Shown: positions 1 to 8,792, counted from the first letter of the stretch. The stretch: 35,159 nt of DNA from CAG-533 sp964589375 (GCA_964589375.1 CAZPSA010000007.1:1-35159), one strand, 5' to 3'. Notes: generated by a model from the sequence alone, not told the origin. Made by a program: numbers and translations.

Positions 1-690
1 ATTCTATTTTCTATCTAATTATATAAATGACCCCCCCCGTGTCAAGTTAATTTTTGCCATCAAAAAAGTCTATGATATTAACCAAACCACTATTTAAAAC
101 TATGATACTAAGGTTAACGATAGTAAACTTAAAGCTAATAACTCAGACAATACATATTTATTTATCCATTTAAATATATATATATATACAATAAAGAAAA
201 ATTATTTATGTTGCCTAAACTTACTGCAACTACTTCCCATATTAATTCTACTCTTGTGTTCCCTTTGAACAATAATTCACCATGTGATGCAGCTATATTA
301 TTTATTAGAAAAAATAATATAAAAAATTTAATATCAAAAAAATCGATAATGATAGTATCGATTTTCCAATTAGATTATTAAAAAAATAATCTCAAAAATT
401 TCAAACAAATTTAAGCCAAAATACAAATATAATTTTTTAATACACAGCGGGACGTTAATCTTAACCAAAAAAATTTTTTCAAACTTCCCGTCTTTTCGCA
501 TGCATTAATTAAACTTAAATCTGACTATAAGATATCACTTTTTTTAATATTTATCAATCTTTTTATTTGTTTTACTTGAATTTTCTAAACTTTAATTTAA
601 TCCATTAAAAAAACCATCACATTATATTAACGCCATTTACCAACGAAAAACATTTATTAACTCCCACACAAAAAGCCGCATTATGCAGCT
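1..690. other. Non-coding stretch at the window edge
   Basis: I find no convincing gene here. It is very AT-rich and holds a run of eight C at 31-38, an AT dinucleotide run near 176-189, a perfect 10-bp inverted repeat at 339-365, and a second hairpin at 372-392 (8-bp arms, A5 loop). Between about 200 and 300 the base composition is more complex, and the minus strand reads open for roughly 60 codons without a start codon or ribosome binding site. That could be the remnant of a decayed gene, but I cannot name a family. Confidence 0.5.
336..365. terminator. Bidirectional hairpin terminator
   Basis: Perfect 10-bp arms AAAATCGATA (339-348) and TATCGATTTT (356-365) enclose a 7-nt loop. The A run at 336-342 gives a T run on the minus strand, and four T close the plus side. 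It lies about 325 nt beyond the terminator that already ends the proS transcript, so it is either a backup terminator or belongs to something left of the window. Confidence 0.6.
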
Positions 691-692
691 TT
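670..692 (-). terminator. Terminator of the proS transcript
   Basis: On the minus strand AAAGCTGC, loop ATAAT, GCGGCTTT is followed by further T. That is an 8-bp stem with one G-T pair. The stem begins inside the stop codon of the 35-residue peptide gene, so gene end and terminator are fused. Confidence 0.7.
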
Positions 693-798
693 AACGTAAC
701 ATTATTAACTTATATAAAGAATAAGCTAAACCTACTCCTATAAATAAAGTACTATAAGCTGCTAATACAGCTAAAAGCGTTCTAGTTCTTATTTTCAT
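691..798 (-). CDS. Small hydrophobic membrane peptide, 35 aa
   Basis: This unrecognised small gene overlaps the last 17 nt of proS in another frame. The product starts MKIRTRTLLAV and has a basic N-terminus (K2, R4, R6) followed by one hydrophobic segment of about 22 residues rich in Leu, Ala, Gly and Val. It ends with Lys and Arg, which fits a single-pass membrane peptide. AAGGCG lies about 9 nt before the ATG, inside proS, so translation is probably coupled. The stop codon is built into the stem of the transcript terminator, so the reading frame fills the space between proS and the terminator exactly; this is the main reason to believe it. Function is unknown. It could be a regulatory small membrane protein or a chance frame. 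Confidence 0.5.
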   Translation of the reverse strand: MKIRTRTLLAVLAAYSTLFIGVGLAYSLYKLIMLR

Positions 799-2482
799 TG
801 ATGTACGCCTTAATATAATCTATAGTGTCATTTATATCTATATCAGTAGTCTTATCTTCATTTCTTAGTTTAAATTCTACTTTACCTTCATTAATCTTCT
901 TACCTATAGTTATTCTAATTGGAATACCAATTAAATCCAGATCTTTAAATTTAACTCCTGGTCTTTCTTCTCGATCATCTAAAAGTGTATCTATCCCCAT
1001 CTTATTTAGTTCGTCATACATTTGATTAGCAACTGCTACTGATTTTTCATCATTATAATTTAACAAGCATATTGCTACAGTAAATGGAGCTATTTCTAAA
1101 GGAAAAATTAAACCATTTTCATCATTATTTTGTTCAGCACAAGCTGCCATTATTCTACCTGGTCCAATCCCATAGCACCCCATTACTACTGGATGAGATA
1201 TATTCTTATCATCTAAATATGTTAATCCAAACTTTTCCGAATATTTTGTTCCTAACTTAAAAGTATTACCTATTTCTATTCCTTTTTTAAAATATAACTT
1301 ACCACCACATTCAGGACAAATATCTCCTTCTTTAACGTTAACTATATCTCCCATTAAATCATAAGTAAAATCTTCAACATTTGCATTAATATAGTGGTAA
1401 TTTTCTTTATTAGCTCCAACTACAAAATTACGCATTGATAATACTTCTTCATCGACAACAATTTTGGCATTTGTTAAACCAACTGGTCCCGTAAAGCCAA
1501 AAACAGCATTACTACTTGCAATTAATTCATCATTAGCAAAGTTTATTTCTTTTGCCTTCAACAATTTTAAAGCCTTTACTTCATTTAATTCTCGATCGCC
1601 TCTAATAAAGAATACAACTAAATCATCATCAACATTCATTAATAAAGCTTTTACTGTTTTTTTAACATCAACATTTAAGAAATCACATACCTCTTGAATG
1701 GTTTGCATATGAGGTGTTTCTACTAATTCTAAATCTTGCTTTGTTTCTTTTTCTTCATTTATTACTATATGTTTTGATATTTCCAAATTAGAAGCATAAG
1801 AACATTTATCACATAAAACTAAAGTATCTTCTCCAATATCTGTTATTGCCTGAAATTCTTCCGATAATGTTCCCCCCATTACTCCCGTGTCAGCTTTAAC
1901 AATTGCATAATTAAGATGAATACGATTAAATATCTTTTGATAAGCATTAAACATTTTTTGATAAGAAATATCTAGTCCTTCATCATCTTTATCAAATGAA
2001 TAAGCATCTTTCATGGTAAATTCTCTTACTCTAATTAAACCATATCTAGGTCTAGGTTCATCACGATATTTAGGCGCTTGCTGATAAATAGTAAATGGTA
2101 AATCTTTATAACTTTTTACTACACTTTTAGCAGCCATAGTAAAAAGCTCTTCATGAGTAGGCCCTAAAACATAAGGTTTACTATATCTATCTTTAAAATG
2201 AAACATAGATGCTCCCATCGACTCATTACGTCCACATACATCATATATTTCTTCGGGAATCATACTAGGCATTAATAATTCACTAGCGCCCGCCTGATCC
2301 ATTTCTTCCTTAACTATTTTTTTAATTTTATCAAAAACCCTAAGTCCCATTGGCATAAACATATAAATACCACTAGATACTTTTTTTATCATACCTGATC
2401 TTACTAATAAATTCCCACTGATGGAATCTTCATCTTTGGCATTTTCTCTCAATGTATAAAAATAAGAGTTCTTTAATTTCAT
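782..2482 (-). CDS. proS: Proline--tRNA ligase (bacterial type, with editing domain)
   Basis: This cytoplasmic class II aminoacyl-tRNA synthetase charges tRNA-Pro with proline. The 566-residue product is the usual length for the bacterial type. Visible parts in order are the GPTHEEL segment (about residue 107), motif 2 with RDEPRPRYG and VREF (about 140-155), an inserted YbaK-like editing domain (about 225-390) that hydrolyses Ala-tRNA-Pro, motif 3 GCYGIGPGR (435-443), and a C-terminal anticodon-binding domain. Upstream in-frame TTG is possible, but GGAAGGTG sits 5 nt before this ATG and decides the start. The gene follows sufU but has its own promoter (2507-2535). Its end overlaps the 35-residue peptide gene. 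Confidence 0.97.
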   Translation of the reverse strand: MKLKNSYFYTLRENAKDEDSISGNLLVRSGMIKKVSSGIYMFMPMGLRVFDKIKKIVKEEMDQAGASELLMPSMIPEEIYDVCGRNESMGASMFHFKDRYSKPYVLGPTHEELFTMAAKSVVKSYKDLPFTIYQQAPKYRDEPRPRYGLIRVREFTMKDAYSFDKDDEGLDISYQKMFNAYQKIFNRIHLNYAIVKADTGVMGGTLSEEFQAITDIGEDTLVLCDKCSYASNLEISKHIVINEEKETKQDLELVETPHMQTIQEVCDFLNVDVKKTVKALLMNVDDDLVVFFIRGDRELNEVKALKLLKAKEINFANDELIASSNAVFGFTGPVGLTNAKIVVDEEVLSMRNFVVGANKENYHYINANVEDFTYDLMGDIVNVKEGDICPECGGKLYFKKGIEIGNTFKLGTKYSEKFGLTYLDDKNISHPVVMGCYGIGPGRIMAACAEQNNDENGLIFPLEIAPFTVAICLLNYNDEKSVAVANQMYDELNKMGIDTLLDDREERPGVKFKDLDLIGIPIRITIGKKINEGKVEFKLRNEDKTTDIDINDTIDYIKAYINENKN

Positions 2483-2506
2483 TTTTACACCTTCCAAACT
2501 ATCTTT

Positions 2507-2535
2507 ATTATATCAATTAGCATCTTATTCTTCAA
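2507..2535 (-). promoter_or_regulatory. Sigma-A type promoter of proS
   Basis: On the minus strand -35 TTGAAG (2535-2530), a 17-nt spacer and -10 TATAAT (2512-2507), about 25 nt before the proS start. It lets proS be transcribed apart from the SUF operon. Confidence 0.7.
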
Positions 2536-2548
2536 GGAATAATACATT

Positions 2549-2974
2549 CTACTCTTCTTTGGCTAAATCAATTATTTTAATTAATCCCACAATCGGAAGC
2601 GTTGCACAAGTTTTACGGGATTCTTGCTTATATATTTCATTAAATGCCGCTTCTTCTTTCATTTTTGTTTCATCATATTCTTTTTCATAAACCATATTAT
2701 TAAAATTTTCTGCATATTCCTTTGCTTCCAAAAGCGTAAGCCCTATTATTCTTCTTATCATTATTGAAGCACTTGCAGTACTAATAGCACAAGCTTCTCC
2801 ATCAAAATAAGCATCTTCAATCACATTATCTTTTAATTTAACATATATATTTATATCATCAATGCAACTTACATTATTAGCATTTGCTTTTAAAAAAGTA
2901 TCATCTTTAGTTTCTTTATGAAAAGGATTTGTATAATTATCTAATATTATTTCTCTTCTTAATTCATTATCCAT
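2549..2974 (-). CDS. sufU: Iron-sulfur assembly / sulfur transfer protein SufU
   Basis: SufU is the zinc-bound sulfur acceptor that relieves the Firmicutes cysteine desulfurase SufS of its persulfide and passes sulfur to the assembly scaffold. The 141-residue product keeps the family's ligands with the expected spacing: Cys37, Asp39, Cys62 (in GEACAIS) and Cys123 (in TCATLP), matching Cys41, Asp43, Cys66 and Cys128 of the Bacillus protein. Its start overlaps the sufS stop as TAATG, so the two are translationally coupled, fitting their direct partnership. It is the last suf gene here. sufB, which follows sufU in Bacillus, is not present. Confidence 0.93.
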   Translation of the reverse strand: MDNELRREIILDNYTNPFHKETKDDTFLKANANNVSCIDDINIYVKLKDNVIEDAYFDGEACAISTASASIMIRRIIGLTLLEAKEYAENFNNMVYEKEYDETKMKEEAAFNEIYKQESRKTCATLPIVGLIKIIDLAKEE

Positions 2975-4167
2975 TATATCATTTCTTTCAATATTCTATC
3001 TTTACTAGCTAATAGTTCACAAAAACTATCTATTTCTTCTTTAGTATTATAAAAATATAAACTAACTCTTATAGTATTTTTAACTCCAATCGCATTTTTT
3101 AAAATTTTAGCACAGTGATTTCCCGCTCTTACACATATATTATATTTGTTTAAGTAGTACGCTACATCTTGAGAAAATATTCCTTCAATATTAAATGCTA
3201 AAATACCACTATCACTTTCTTCATTTACAATTTCAATATATGGATACTCTTTTAATTTATCAATCATATATTTTTTTAATTTTTGCTCGTATATACTTAT
3301 TGTTTCCATTCCTATTTTATCTAAATATTCAGTAGCAGCTCCTAAACCAATTACCCCCGCTATATTTGGAGTACCAGCTTCTAATCTTTGGGGTAAGTCT
3401 TTTAAATATATTTCTTTTTCGCTATCAAATGATTCATTCATACCACCACCAAGCGATAATGGTTCTACTTCTTCGAGCAATTCCTTTTTACCATATAAAA
3501 CGCCCACTCCCGTTGGCCCACACATTTTATGAGCAGAAAATGCTAAAAAGTCGACATCACTATCTTTAACATCAGTTTTTTTATGGGGAACACTTTGAGC
3601 ACCATCTAAAACAACAAATATATTATTTTCATGAGCATACTTACAAATTTCTTTAATTGGTCTAATATCTCCAACTACATTTGTTATTTCAGCTAAAGCA
3701 ATTACTCTTGTTCTAGCAGTTACAACACTTTTTAAACTTTCTAAAGTCACATGTAAATTAGCATCTAGAGGAACATATTTTATAACTGCCCCATTAGTAT
3801 TTGCAATTTTAAACCAAGGAAGAACATTGCTGGCATGTTCACTTAAACTAATAATTATTTCATCTCCCGGTTCTAGTAATTTAGCAAAGAAACCAGTTGC
3901 TACAAGGTTTAGACTTTCAGTCGCTCCAGAAGTAAAAACAACTTCATTTAAATTAGCATTAATAAAATTAGCAACTTTCTTGCGAGCCTCTTCATATGCA
4001 ACATCTACTTTATAACTAATTGAATAATCTCCTCTATGAGCGTTCGCACTATAATTTTGATAATAATCATTCATAGCATCAATTACACATTGGGGCTTAA
4101 ATGTAGTTGCTCCATTATCTAAGTAAATAATGTTTTGCTTAAACATAGGAAAATCATCTCTATTCAT
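2974..4167 (-). CDS. sufS: Cysteine desulfurase SufS
   Basis: This PLP-dependent group II cysteine desulfurase removes sulfur from cysteine as a persulfide for Fe-S cluster building. The 397-residue length is typical. The PLP lysine is Lys214 in FSAHK, the cofactor-contacting Asp188 is in VLDGAQS, and the persulfide-carrying cysteine is Cys352 in RAGNHC. It lies 4 nt after the sufD-like gene and overlaps sufU by one base, so it sits mid-operon in the order sufC-D-S-U. Start context: GAGGTG lies about 6 nt before the ATG. The assignment to SufS rather than IscS/NifS follows from the RAGNHC pattern and the neighbours. Confidence 0.96.
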   Translation of the reverse strand: MNRDDFPMFKQNIIYLDNGATTFKPQCVIDAMNDYYQNYSANAHRGDYSISYKVDVAYEEARKKVANFINANLNEVVFTSGATESLNLVATGFFAKLLEPGDEIIISLSEHASNVLPWFKIANTNGAVIKYVPLDANLHVTLESLKSVVTARTRVIALAEITNVVGDIRPIKEICKYAHENNIFVVLDGAQSVPHKKTDVKDSDVDFLAFSAHKMCGPTGVGVLYGKKELLEEVEPLSLGGGMNESFDSEKEIYLKDLPQRLEAGTPNIAGVIGLGAATEYLDKIGMETISIYEQKLKKYMIDKLKEYPYIEIVNEESDSGILAFNIEGIFSQDVAYYLNKYNICVRAGNHCAKILKNAIGVKNTIRVSLYFYNTKEEIDSFCELLASKDRILKEMI

Positions 4168-4171
4168 TATT

Positions 4172-4843
4172 TCACCTCCTCGTATTTAAAAACTCCAATA
4201 TTTTTATTCTTAAATCAAAATCATCAATAATACTATTTATAAACCCATTACAAATTAAAGTCTTAGCATTTTCTCTTGTTATAGCCTTACTTTCAAAATA
4301 AAATAACTCTTCTTCATTTATTTTTGATACTGTATTGTTATGATTAGCACTTACTAAATAATTATCAATAAACATATTTGGCATACTTACACTTCTACCA
4401 TTATTTAAATTAATAATTTTTATACTTTCATCTAATCTATTATTATTTTTATTTGGTAAAACATAGCCATCTTCAATAATTTCACTATATCCACCATCAT
4501 TTATCCCATGAACATTTACTCTAATTAGACTATCATTTTTAGCAAAAGATGTTGTAATTGTTAATTTATATTCACTTTTATTAATAAATGAATGATTAAA
4601 TACACAACTAGCATTATTATCTGTATTTATAGTAATTTTACTTTCATCTTTTAAAGTTTCTCTAAAATAGTTAACTAATAATTTTGCATTATCTTTAACT
4701 TCAATTTGTAAATTTTTAAGGGAAATATTAAATATATTAATGGTTACATCTTTATTTACAACTATCTTTTTTATTTCATTTTCTATATTTATAATATTAT
4801 CATCATATATAATATTATCTATTATTATTTTATTCATCTTCAT
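4172..4843 (-). CDS. sufD: Very short SufB/SufD-family scaffold protein
   Basis: A SufB/SufD family member that should pair with SufC as the cluster scaffold. Homology is clearest in the C-terminal 60 residues: SANHNNTVSKINEEELFYF, then a helix with ENAKTLICNGF, equivalent to the xSHxATVGxxxEEQLFYLxSRG...A...GF block of the family. The family histidine (His360 of E. coli SufD) is probably His168. The protein is only about 223 residues, half the normal 420-470, with the N-terminal helical domain missing and the beta-helix core shortened. It overlaps the end of sufC. The start is uncertain (GTG 4846, ATG 4843 or ATG 4837) because no clear ribosome site is seen. With no sufB nearby it may be the only scaffold subunit. 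Confidence 0.8.
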   Translation of the reverse strand: MKMNKIIIDNIIYDDNIINIENEIKKIVVNKDVTINIFNISLKNLQIEVKDNAKLLVNYFRETLKDESKITINTDNNASCVFNHSFINKSEYKLTITTSFAKNDSLIRVNVHGINDGGYSEIIEDGYVLPNKNNNRLDESIKIINLNNGRSVSMPNMFIDNYLVSANHNNTVSKINEEELFYFESKAITRENAKTLICNGFINSIIDDFDLRIKILEFLNTRR

Positions 4844-5594
4844 CACTTTTACTTATATCATTTGCCTTAATATATTTACTAAAGCCTTCATTTTCAATAT
4901 TTTCAGCTAAAGATATATCACTTGAATTTACTATTTCACCATCATAGATTAGGTGAACATGACTAGCATTTAATAATTTTAAGACTTCTAAGTGATGGGA
5001 TATTATTAAGTAACTTACATCGTGAGTTTGTTTGTATTCGTTTAAACTTTCACATACTATTTTTAAACTATCTACATCTAATCCACTGTCTAATTCATCT
5101 AAAATAACTAATTTAGGTTCTAACAACCACAAGTGAAGAAGCTCATTTTTCTTTTTTTCTCCTCCACTCATTCCTTCATTAATTCCGCGATGAATAAAAC
5201 TTTTAGGGATTTGTAATTTTGCACATATCATTTCCATTTTTTTATTAAATTCAAAAATTGAGACGTTTTTTCCCGTTTTTTCAGTTAACGCAATTCTTAA
5301 CATTTCGGCATTTGTTACTCCCGGAATTTCAATTGGAGACTGACTTAAAAGAAATATTCCTTTCTTACTTCTTTCATTAACACTCATTTGTAATAAATCT
5401 TCCCCATCAAAAGTAATTTTACCTTTGTTTACATGATAGTTTGGATCGCCCATTATTGTTTTACAAATTGTACTTTTACCAATTCCATTAGGTCCCATTA
5501 TAGCATGAACTTCATTTATATTTATATTTAAGTTTATCTTTTTTAATATTTCTTTATTATTTACTGAAACACTTAAATTTTCAATTTCTAACAT
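4830..5594 (-). CDS. sufC: Fe-S assembly ATPase SufC
   Basis: This ABC-type ATPase binds the SufB/SufD scaffold and drives the conformational change for cluster assembly in the cytoplasm. The 254-residue product has Walker A GPNGIGKST (34-42), an ABC signature starting MSGGEKKK (142-149), Walker B LVILDELDSGLD (about 162-173) and a switch histidine in LIISHH. The start is the ATG with GGTGG 6 nt before it; the longer frame begins at a GTG that lacks a site. First gene of the suf operon. A TG-extended -10-like TGGTAAGAT at about 5612-5620 is a weak promoter candidate. Upstream, a terminator isolates it from the 73-residue gene. Confidence 0.96.
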   Translation of the reverse strand: MLEIENLSVSVNNKEILKKINLNININEVHAIMGPNGIGKSTICKTIMGDPNYHVNKGKITFDGEDLLQMSVNERSKKGIFLLSQSPIEIPGVTNAEMLRIALTEKTGKNVSIFEFNKKMEMICAKLQIPKSFIHRGINEGMSGGEKKKNELLHLWLLEPKLVILDELDSGLDVDSLKIVCESLNEYKQTHDVSYLIISHHLEVLKLLNASHVHLIYDGEIVNSSDISLAENIENEGFSKYIKANDISKSDEDE

Positions 5595-5652
5595 AATAAA
5601 CCACCAAGGATATCTTACCACAAAGAATAGTAAATTAAAATAAAGAACATTT

Positions 5653-5673
5653 AAAAAAGAGCATTTAGCTCTT
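5653..5673 (-). terminator. Terminator of the 73-aa gene
   Basis: Minus strand AAGAGC, loop TAAAT, GCTCTT, then T6. The stem reaches into the stop codon of the upstream gene (5672-5674) and separates it from the suf operon. Confidence 0.75.
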
Positions 5674-5893
5674 AAATAGTTTTGGCTTTATCTAAAGTTT
5701 TTGTTATTTCGTATTTAGCAAGAGGAATTGATAATTTTACTTCACCATTTCCTAGTTTTTCAATAACCGGTTCTCCAACAATCCAGCCTAGGCTTTCTGG
5801 GTGAGCCTCCTTAACAGCCGCAATTTTAAATTGCACATCATTTTCATTTAAAATTCTTTCAAAAACTTCCTTATAAACTTTTGGCTCTGTCAT
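5672..5893 (-). CDS. Conserved-looking small protein of unknown function, 73 aa
   Basis: I do not recognise this family. The 73-residue product is soluble, with mixed charge and no membrane segment or cysteine. It reads like a compact alpha/beta fold: an amphipathic N-terminal helix (KVYKEVFERIL), then strand-rich segments around LGWIVGEP and VKLSIPLAKYE. A clear AGAAAGGAA ribosome site lies 6-7 nt before the ATG. It starts 14 nt after the ftsK stop and ends in a terminator, so it is the last gene of the ftsK transcript. No function can be inferred from sequence beyond that position. Confidence 0.7.
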   Translation of the reverse strand: MTEPKVYKEVFERILNENDVQFKIAAVKEAHPESLGWIVGEPVIEKLGNGEVKLSIPLAKYEITKTLDKAKTI

Positions 5894-5907
5894 ATTTTTT
5901 CCTTTCT

Positions 5908-8154
5908 TTATTCATCAGAACTTTTTTGTTCTAATTTAACTAATACCTCTCTTGGTTTAGAACCATTTGCTGGTCCTATTATACCTCTTTCTTCTAATAA
6001 GTCAACAATACGAGCTGCCCGGTTATATCCTAAACGAAATCTTCTTTGAAGAAGAGAAGCACTTACCTTACCAGTTTGAATGGCAAAGTCTACTATTTCG
6101 TTATATAAAGGATCATCATATTCTTCTTTAGGACTATTTGCCCCAGCCATATGATTATCACTAGCTTCTGTTATTGAATTATCATACTTAGCAACTTGTT
6201 CTTTACATACATAGTCAATAAGTCTTTGGGTCTCTTCATCAGAGATGAAATTACCTTGAATTCTGACGGGAGTATTATCGCCCATTGGTTTATAAAGCAT
6301 ATCACCTTTACCTAATAATTTTTCCGCTCCTGACATATCTAAAATAGTTCGAGAATCAATTGAAGATGCTACTGCAAAAGAAATTCTTGATGGAATATTA
6401 GCCTTTACAACACCAGTTATAACATCAGTTGATGGTCTTTGAGTTGCCACAATCAGATGAATACCAGCTGCTCTTGCCATTTGGGTAATTCGCATAATAG
6501 AATCTTCAACTTCTTTAGCTGCAACTAACATTAAATCCGCAAGTTCATCTATTATTACTAAAATATACGGCATTTTGGGCACTTCTGTATCATTATGTTT
6601 ATTATTTTTTTCTATCATTTCATTATAACTAGTTATATTTTTTACATTAGCTTCACTAAAAACATCATATCTTCTTTCCATTTCCGCAACAATCTTTTGA
6701 AGAGCAATATTAGCTTTTTTAGGATCAGTAACTACGGGACATAATAGATGAGGAATACCATTATAATTGGATAACTCAACCTTTTTAGGATCAACTAAAA
6801 CTAATTTTATTTCATCAGGTTTCATAAACATTAATATTGAAGCAATAAAACTATTTATACATACAGACTTACCACTACCAGTAGAACCCGCAACTAATAA
6901 ATGAGGCATTTTAGATAAATCAGCACAACAAGTTCTTCCCATTAAATCTTTTCCCAGGGCCACTAGTATTTTAGCCCCGGCCATTGATTTAGGAATAGTA
7001 CTTAATACCTCTCTAATTGGTACGGCCGAAATATTTCTATTGGGGATTTCAATTCCAACTGTACTTTTTCCCGGAATTGGGGCTTCTATTCTAACATCTT
7101 TAGCAGCTAAGGCCAAAGCTATTTCCTTACTTATACTAGTAATTCGGCTAACTTTAGTTCCAGCTTTTATTTCTACTTCAAACTGAGTAACAGCTGGTCC
7201 TTCATGAATTTCCACTACTTTGCCAGTAATTTGAAAATCACTTAAAACTTTTTCTAAAGCAATCCTGTTTGTATTTAAAAACTCGGTTGTATTAGTCTTA
7301 GTTTGTTTCTTTAGAGGATTTAATATATCAAAAGAAGGTAACTTGTATTCTCCGTTTGTACTATTTAATGGGGGATTAATTTCTGATACTACTTCTTTAG
7401 AGTTATCATACTTTTCATCATTATGATAATTACGTAAATCATCACTAGAAGTTATTATAATTTTCTTATCTTCAATTGGTTCTTCATTCTTCCGTTTCTT
7501 AGTAATTACCTCTTCTTCTTCATCATCACTATACTCAGAAGGCTTAAATACTTTACTCTCACTTAACCCCGCATTAATCTTTTTAAAACCTTTACCTATT
7601 TTTAATATAATATCCGATAAAGAAACATTAAGAGCCATAATCAAACCAAAAACACCAATTACACTTAAAATTATATATGTTCCTTTTAAGTCAAATAAAT
7701 TAACAAACGCAAAGGCAAAAAATGCCCCAATTATTCCGCCACCAGTTTGACTTAAATTAATATAAGCTTCATCATTTATCGTTTCCATAAATTTAGCAAT
7801 TGTATTTTCAAAAACTGCTTTATTTTTAATAACATCAGCTTCCGACAAATAATCAATATGCGCAAAAGCCAAAAGTGCAATTAAAAGCAAATATAAACCA
7901 ATTAACCTTGCGGTAAAAAACTTAGGCAAATCTCTTTTAATTATCATGTATAATCCTAAAATCATTAATAATATTATCGCAACAGCCCACCAAGTTCCCA
8001 TTAAAAAAATGGCAAAAGATTTTATAATATGCCCAACCGGTCCAAAGGAACCTATTCCAATAATACTAATTAAAACAAAAATAAGTCCGGTTAACTCTGA
8101 ACTAAACTTAACTTTTGTCTTTGTATCTTGTTTACTTGTCTTCTTCTTAGCCAT
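5908..8154 (-). CDS. ftsK: DNA translocase FtsK/SpoIIIE
   Basis: A membrane-anchored hexameric ATPase that pumps chromosomal DNA through the closing division septum and, in spore formers, into the forespore. The 748-residue protein has four N-terminal membrane segments (roughly residues 22-45, 50-72, 82-100, 140-185), a charged linker (about 200-290), an alpha/beta motor domain with Walker A AGSTGSGKS (423-431) and Walker B LVIIDELADLM, and a C-terminal gamma winged-helix domain (about 680-748, with LQRRFRLGYNRAARI) that reads polar DNA motifs. A second ATG at 8184 is in frame, but GGTGAAG precedes the ATG chosen here. SpoIIIE rather than a vegetative FtsK is likely given the sporulation genes elsewhere, but this cannot be decided from one copy. 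Confidence 0.95.
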   Translation of the reverse strand: MAKKKTSKQDTKTKVKFSSELTGLIFVLISIIGIGSFGPVGHIIKSFAIFLMGTWWAVAIILLMILGLYMIIKRDLPKFFTARLIGLYLLLIALLAFAHIDYLSEADVIKNKAVFENTIAKFMETINDEAYINLSQTGGGIIGAFFAFAFVNLFDLKGTYIILSVIGVFGLIMALNVSLSDIILKIGKGFKKINAGLSESKVFKPSEYSDDEEEEVITKKRKNEEPIEDKKIIITSSDDLRNYHNDEKYDNSKEVVSEINPPLNSTNGEYKLPSFDILNPLKKQTKTNTTEFLNTNRIALEKVLSDFQITGKVVEIHEGPAVTQFEVEIKAGTKVSRITSISKEIALALAAKDVRIEAPIPGKSTVGIEIPNRNISAVPIREVLSTIPKSMAGAKILVALGKDLMGRTCCADLSKMPHLLVAGSTGSGKSVCINSFIASILMFMKPDEIKLVLVDPKKVELSNYNGIPHLLCPVVTDPKKANIALQKIVAEMERRYDVFSEANVKNITSYNEMIEKNNKHNDTEVPKMPYILVIIDELADLMLVAAKEVEDSIMRITQMARAAGIHLIVATQRPSTDVITGVVKANIPSRISFAVASSIDSRTILDMSGAEKLLGKGDMLYKPMGDNTPVRIQGNFISDEETQRLIDYVCKEQVAKYDNSITEASDNHMAGANSPKEEYDDPLYNEIVDFAIQTGKVSASLLQRRFRLGYNRAARIVDLLEERGIIGPANGSKPREVLVKLEQKSSDE

Positions 8155-8200
8155 TTTAACTTCACCATTATAATTATATAACATACCACTCTTTTTTGCA

Positions 8201-8243
8201 AAATAAAAAGAGCAGACTATACAGTCATAAGTTCTTGCTCTTT
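8201..8243 (-). terminator. Terminator overlapping the end of frr
   Basis: Minus strand AAAGAGCA (8243-8236) pairs with TGCTCTTT (8214-8207), followed by TTATTTT. The loop holds a second small stem GACT/AGTC around the frr stop. The upstream arm lies inside the last codons of frr. Confidence 0.7.
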
Positions 8244-8756
8244 ATTCTTTAATTTTTCTTCTATTTCTTTATTATACTTATTTATTAATTCTTGAACATC
8301 TTCAAAATATAAATTTTGCTCATCTTCTGGATATTCACACTTTTTAATAGAATTTCTTGCATCTTCACGTGCATTTCTTAAAGCAACTTTAGCTTCTTCA
8401 GCAATTGTTTTTACTTGTTTAACATAATCTTTTCTTTTTTCTTCAGTAAGCTCTGGTATTGTTAAAATAACCATTTCTCCATTATTAGTTGGAGTTATGC
8501 CTAAATTAGCTTCATTTATAGCTCTTTCTACATCTTTAATAATAGTTCGATCAAAAGGTTTAATAAATAATTGTCTTGCTTCAGGAACCGTAATATTTGC
8601 TACACTTTGCAAAGGGGTTGGTGCTCCATAATAACTTACCATAATCCCATTTAACATTGAAGGATTAGCCCTACCAGCTCTAACATTTAAAAATCTATGT
8701 TCCATGCTTTCAATCGCTTTTTGCATTTTGCTTTCTGTTTCATTTAAAATGTCCAT
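8217..8756 (-). CDS. frr: Ribosome recycling factor
   Basis: RRF works with EF-G to split the post-termination 70S complex. The 179-residue product is within a few residues of the usual 185 and is recognisable along its whole length: the three-helix bundle with RAGRANPSML (about 26-36), the hinge and beta domain with YGAPTPLQSVANI, and the C-terminal EERKDYVKQVK and ARNSIKK helices. AAAGGAG lies about 10 nt before the ATG. In many bacteria frr follows pyrH, but here the gene upstream is an unknown 210-residue protein 36 nt away. The 3' end encodes one arm of its own terminator. Confidence 0.97.
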   Translation of the reverse strand: MDILNETESKMQKAIESMEHRFLNVRAGRANPSMLNGIMVSYYGAPTPLQSVANITVPEARQLFIKPFDRTIIKDVERAINEANLGITPTNNGEMVILTIPELTEEKRKDYVKQVKTIAEEAKVALRNAREDARNSIKKCEYPEDEQNLYFEDVQELINKYNKEIEEKLKNKEQELMTV

Positions 8757-8792
8757 TTATCTTCTCTCCTTTAAAATATTATTTCATAAAAT

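Noticed and set aside
209..382. Plus-strand frame of about 57 codons
   Set aside because: No ribosome site, low-complexity end, and it crosses a terminator hairpin.
436..500. Inverted GCGGGA / TCCCGT pair as a regulatory stem
   Set aside because: Only five bases pair across a loop of more than 30 nt, which is within chance expectation.
3366..4015. Plus-strand frames opposite sufS, and similar shadows opposite proS, ftsK, yqfD, dnaI and the repeat proteins
   Set aside because: They lie wholly inside well-identified genes, lack ribosome sites and have no recognisable content.
8154..8184. Longer start for FtsK
   Set aside because: The first ATG has its GA-rich sequence only 1-2 nt away, while the internal ATG has GGTGAAG at good spacing and gives the usual lysine-rich start.
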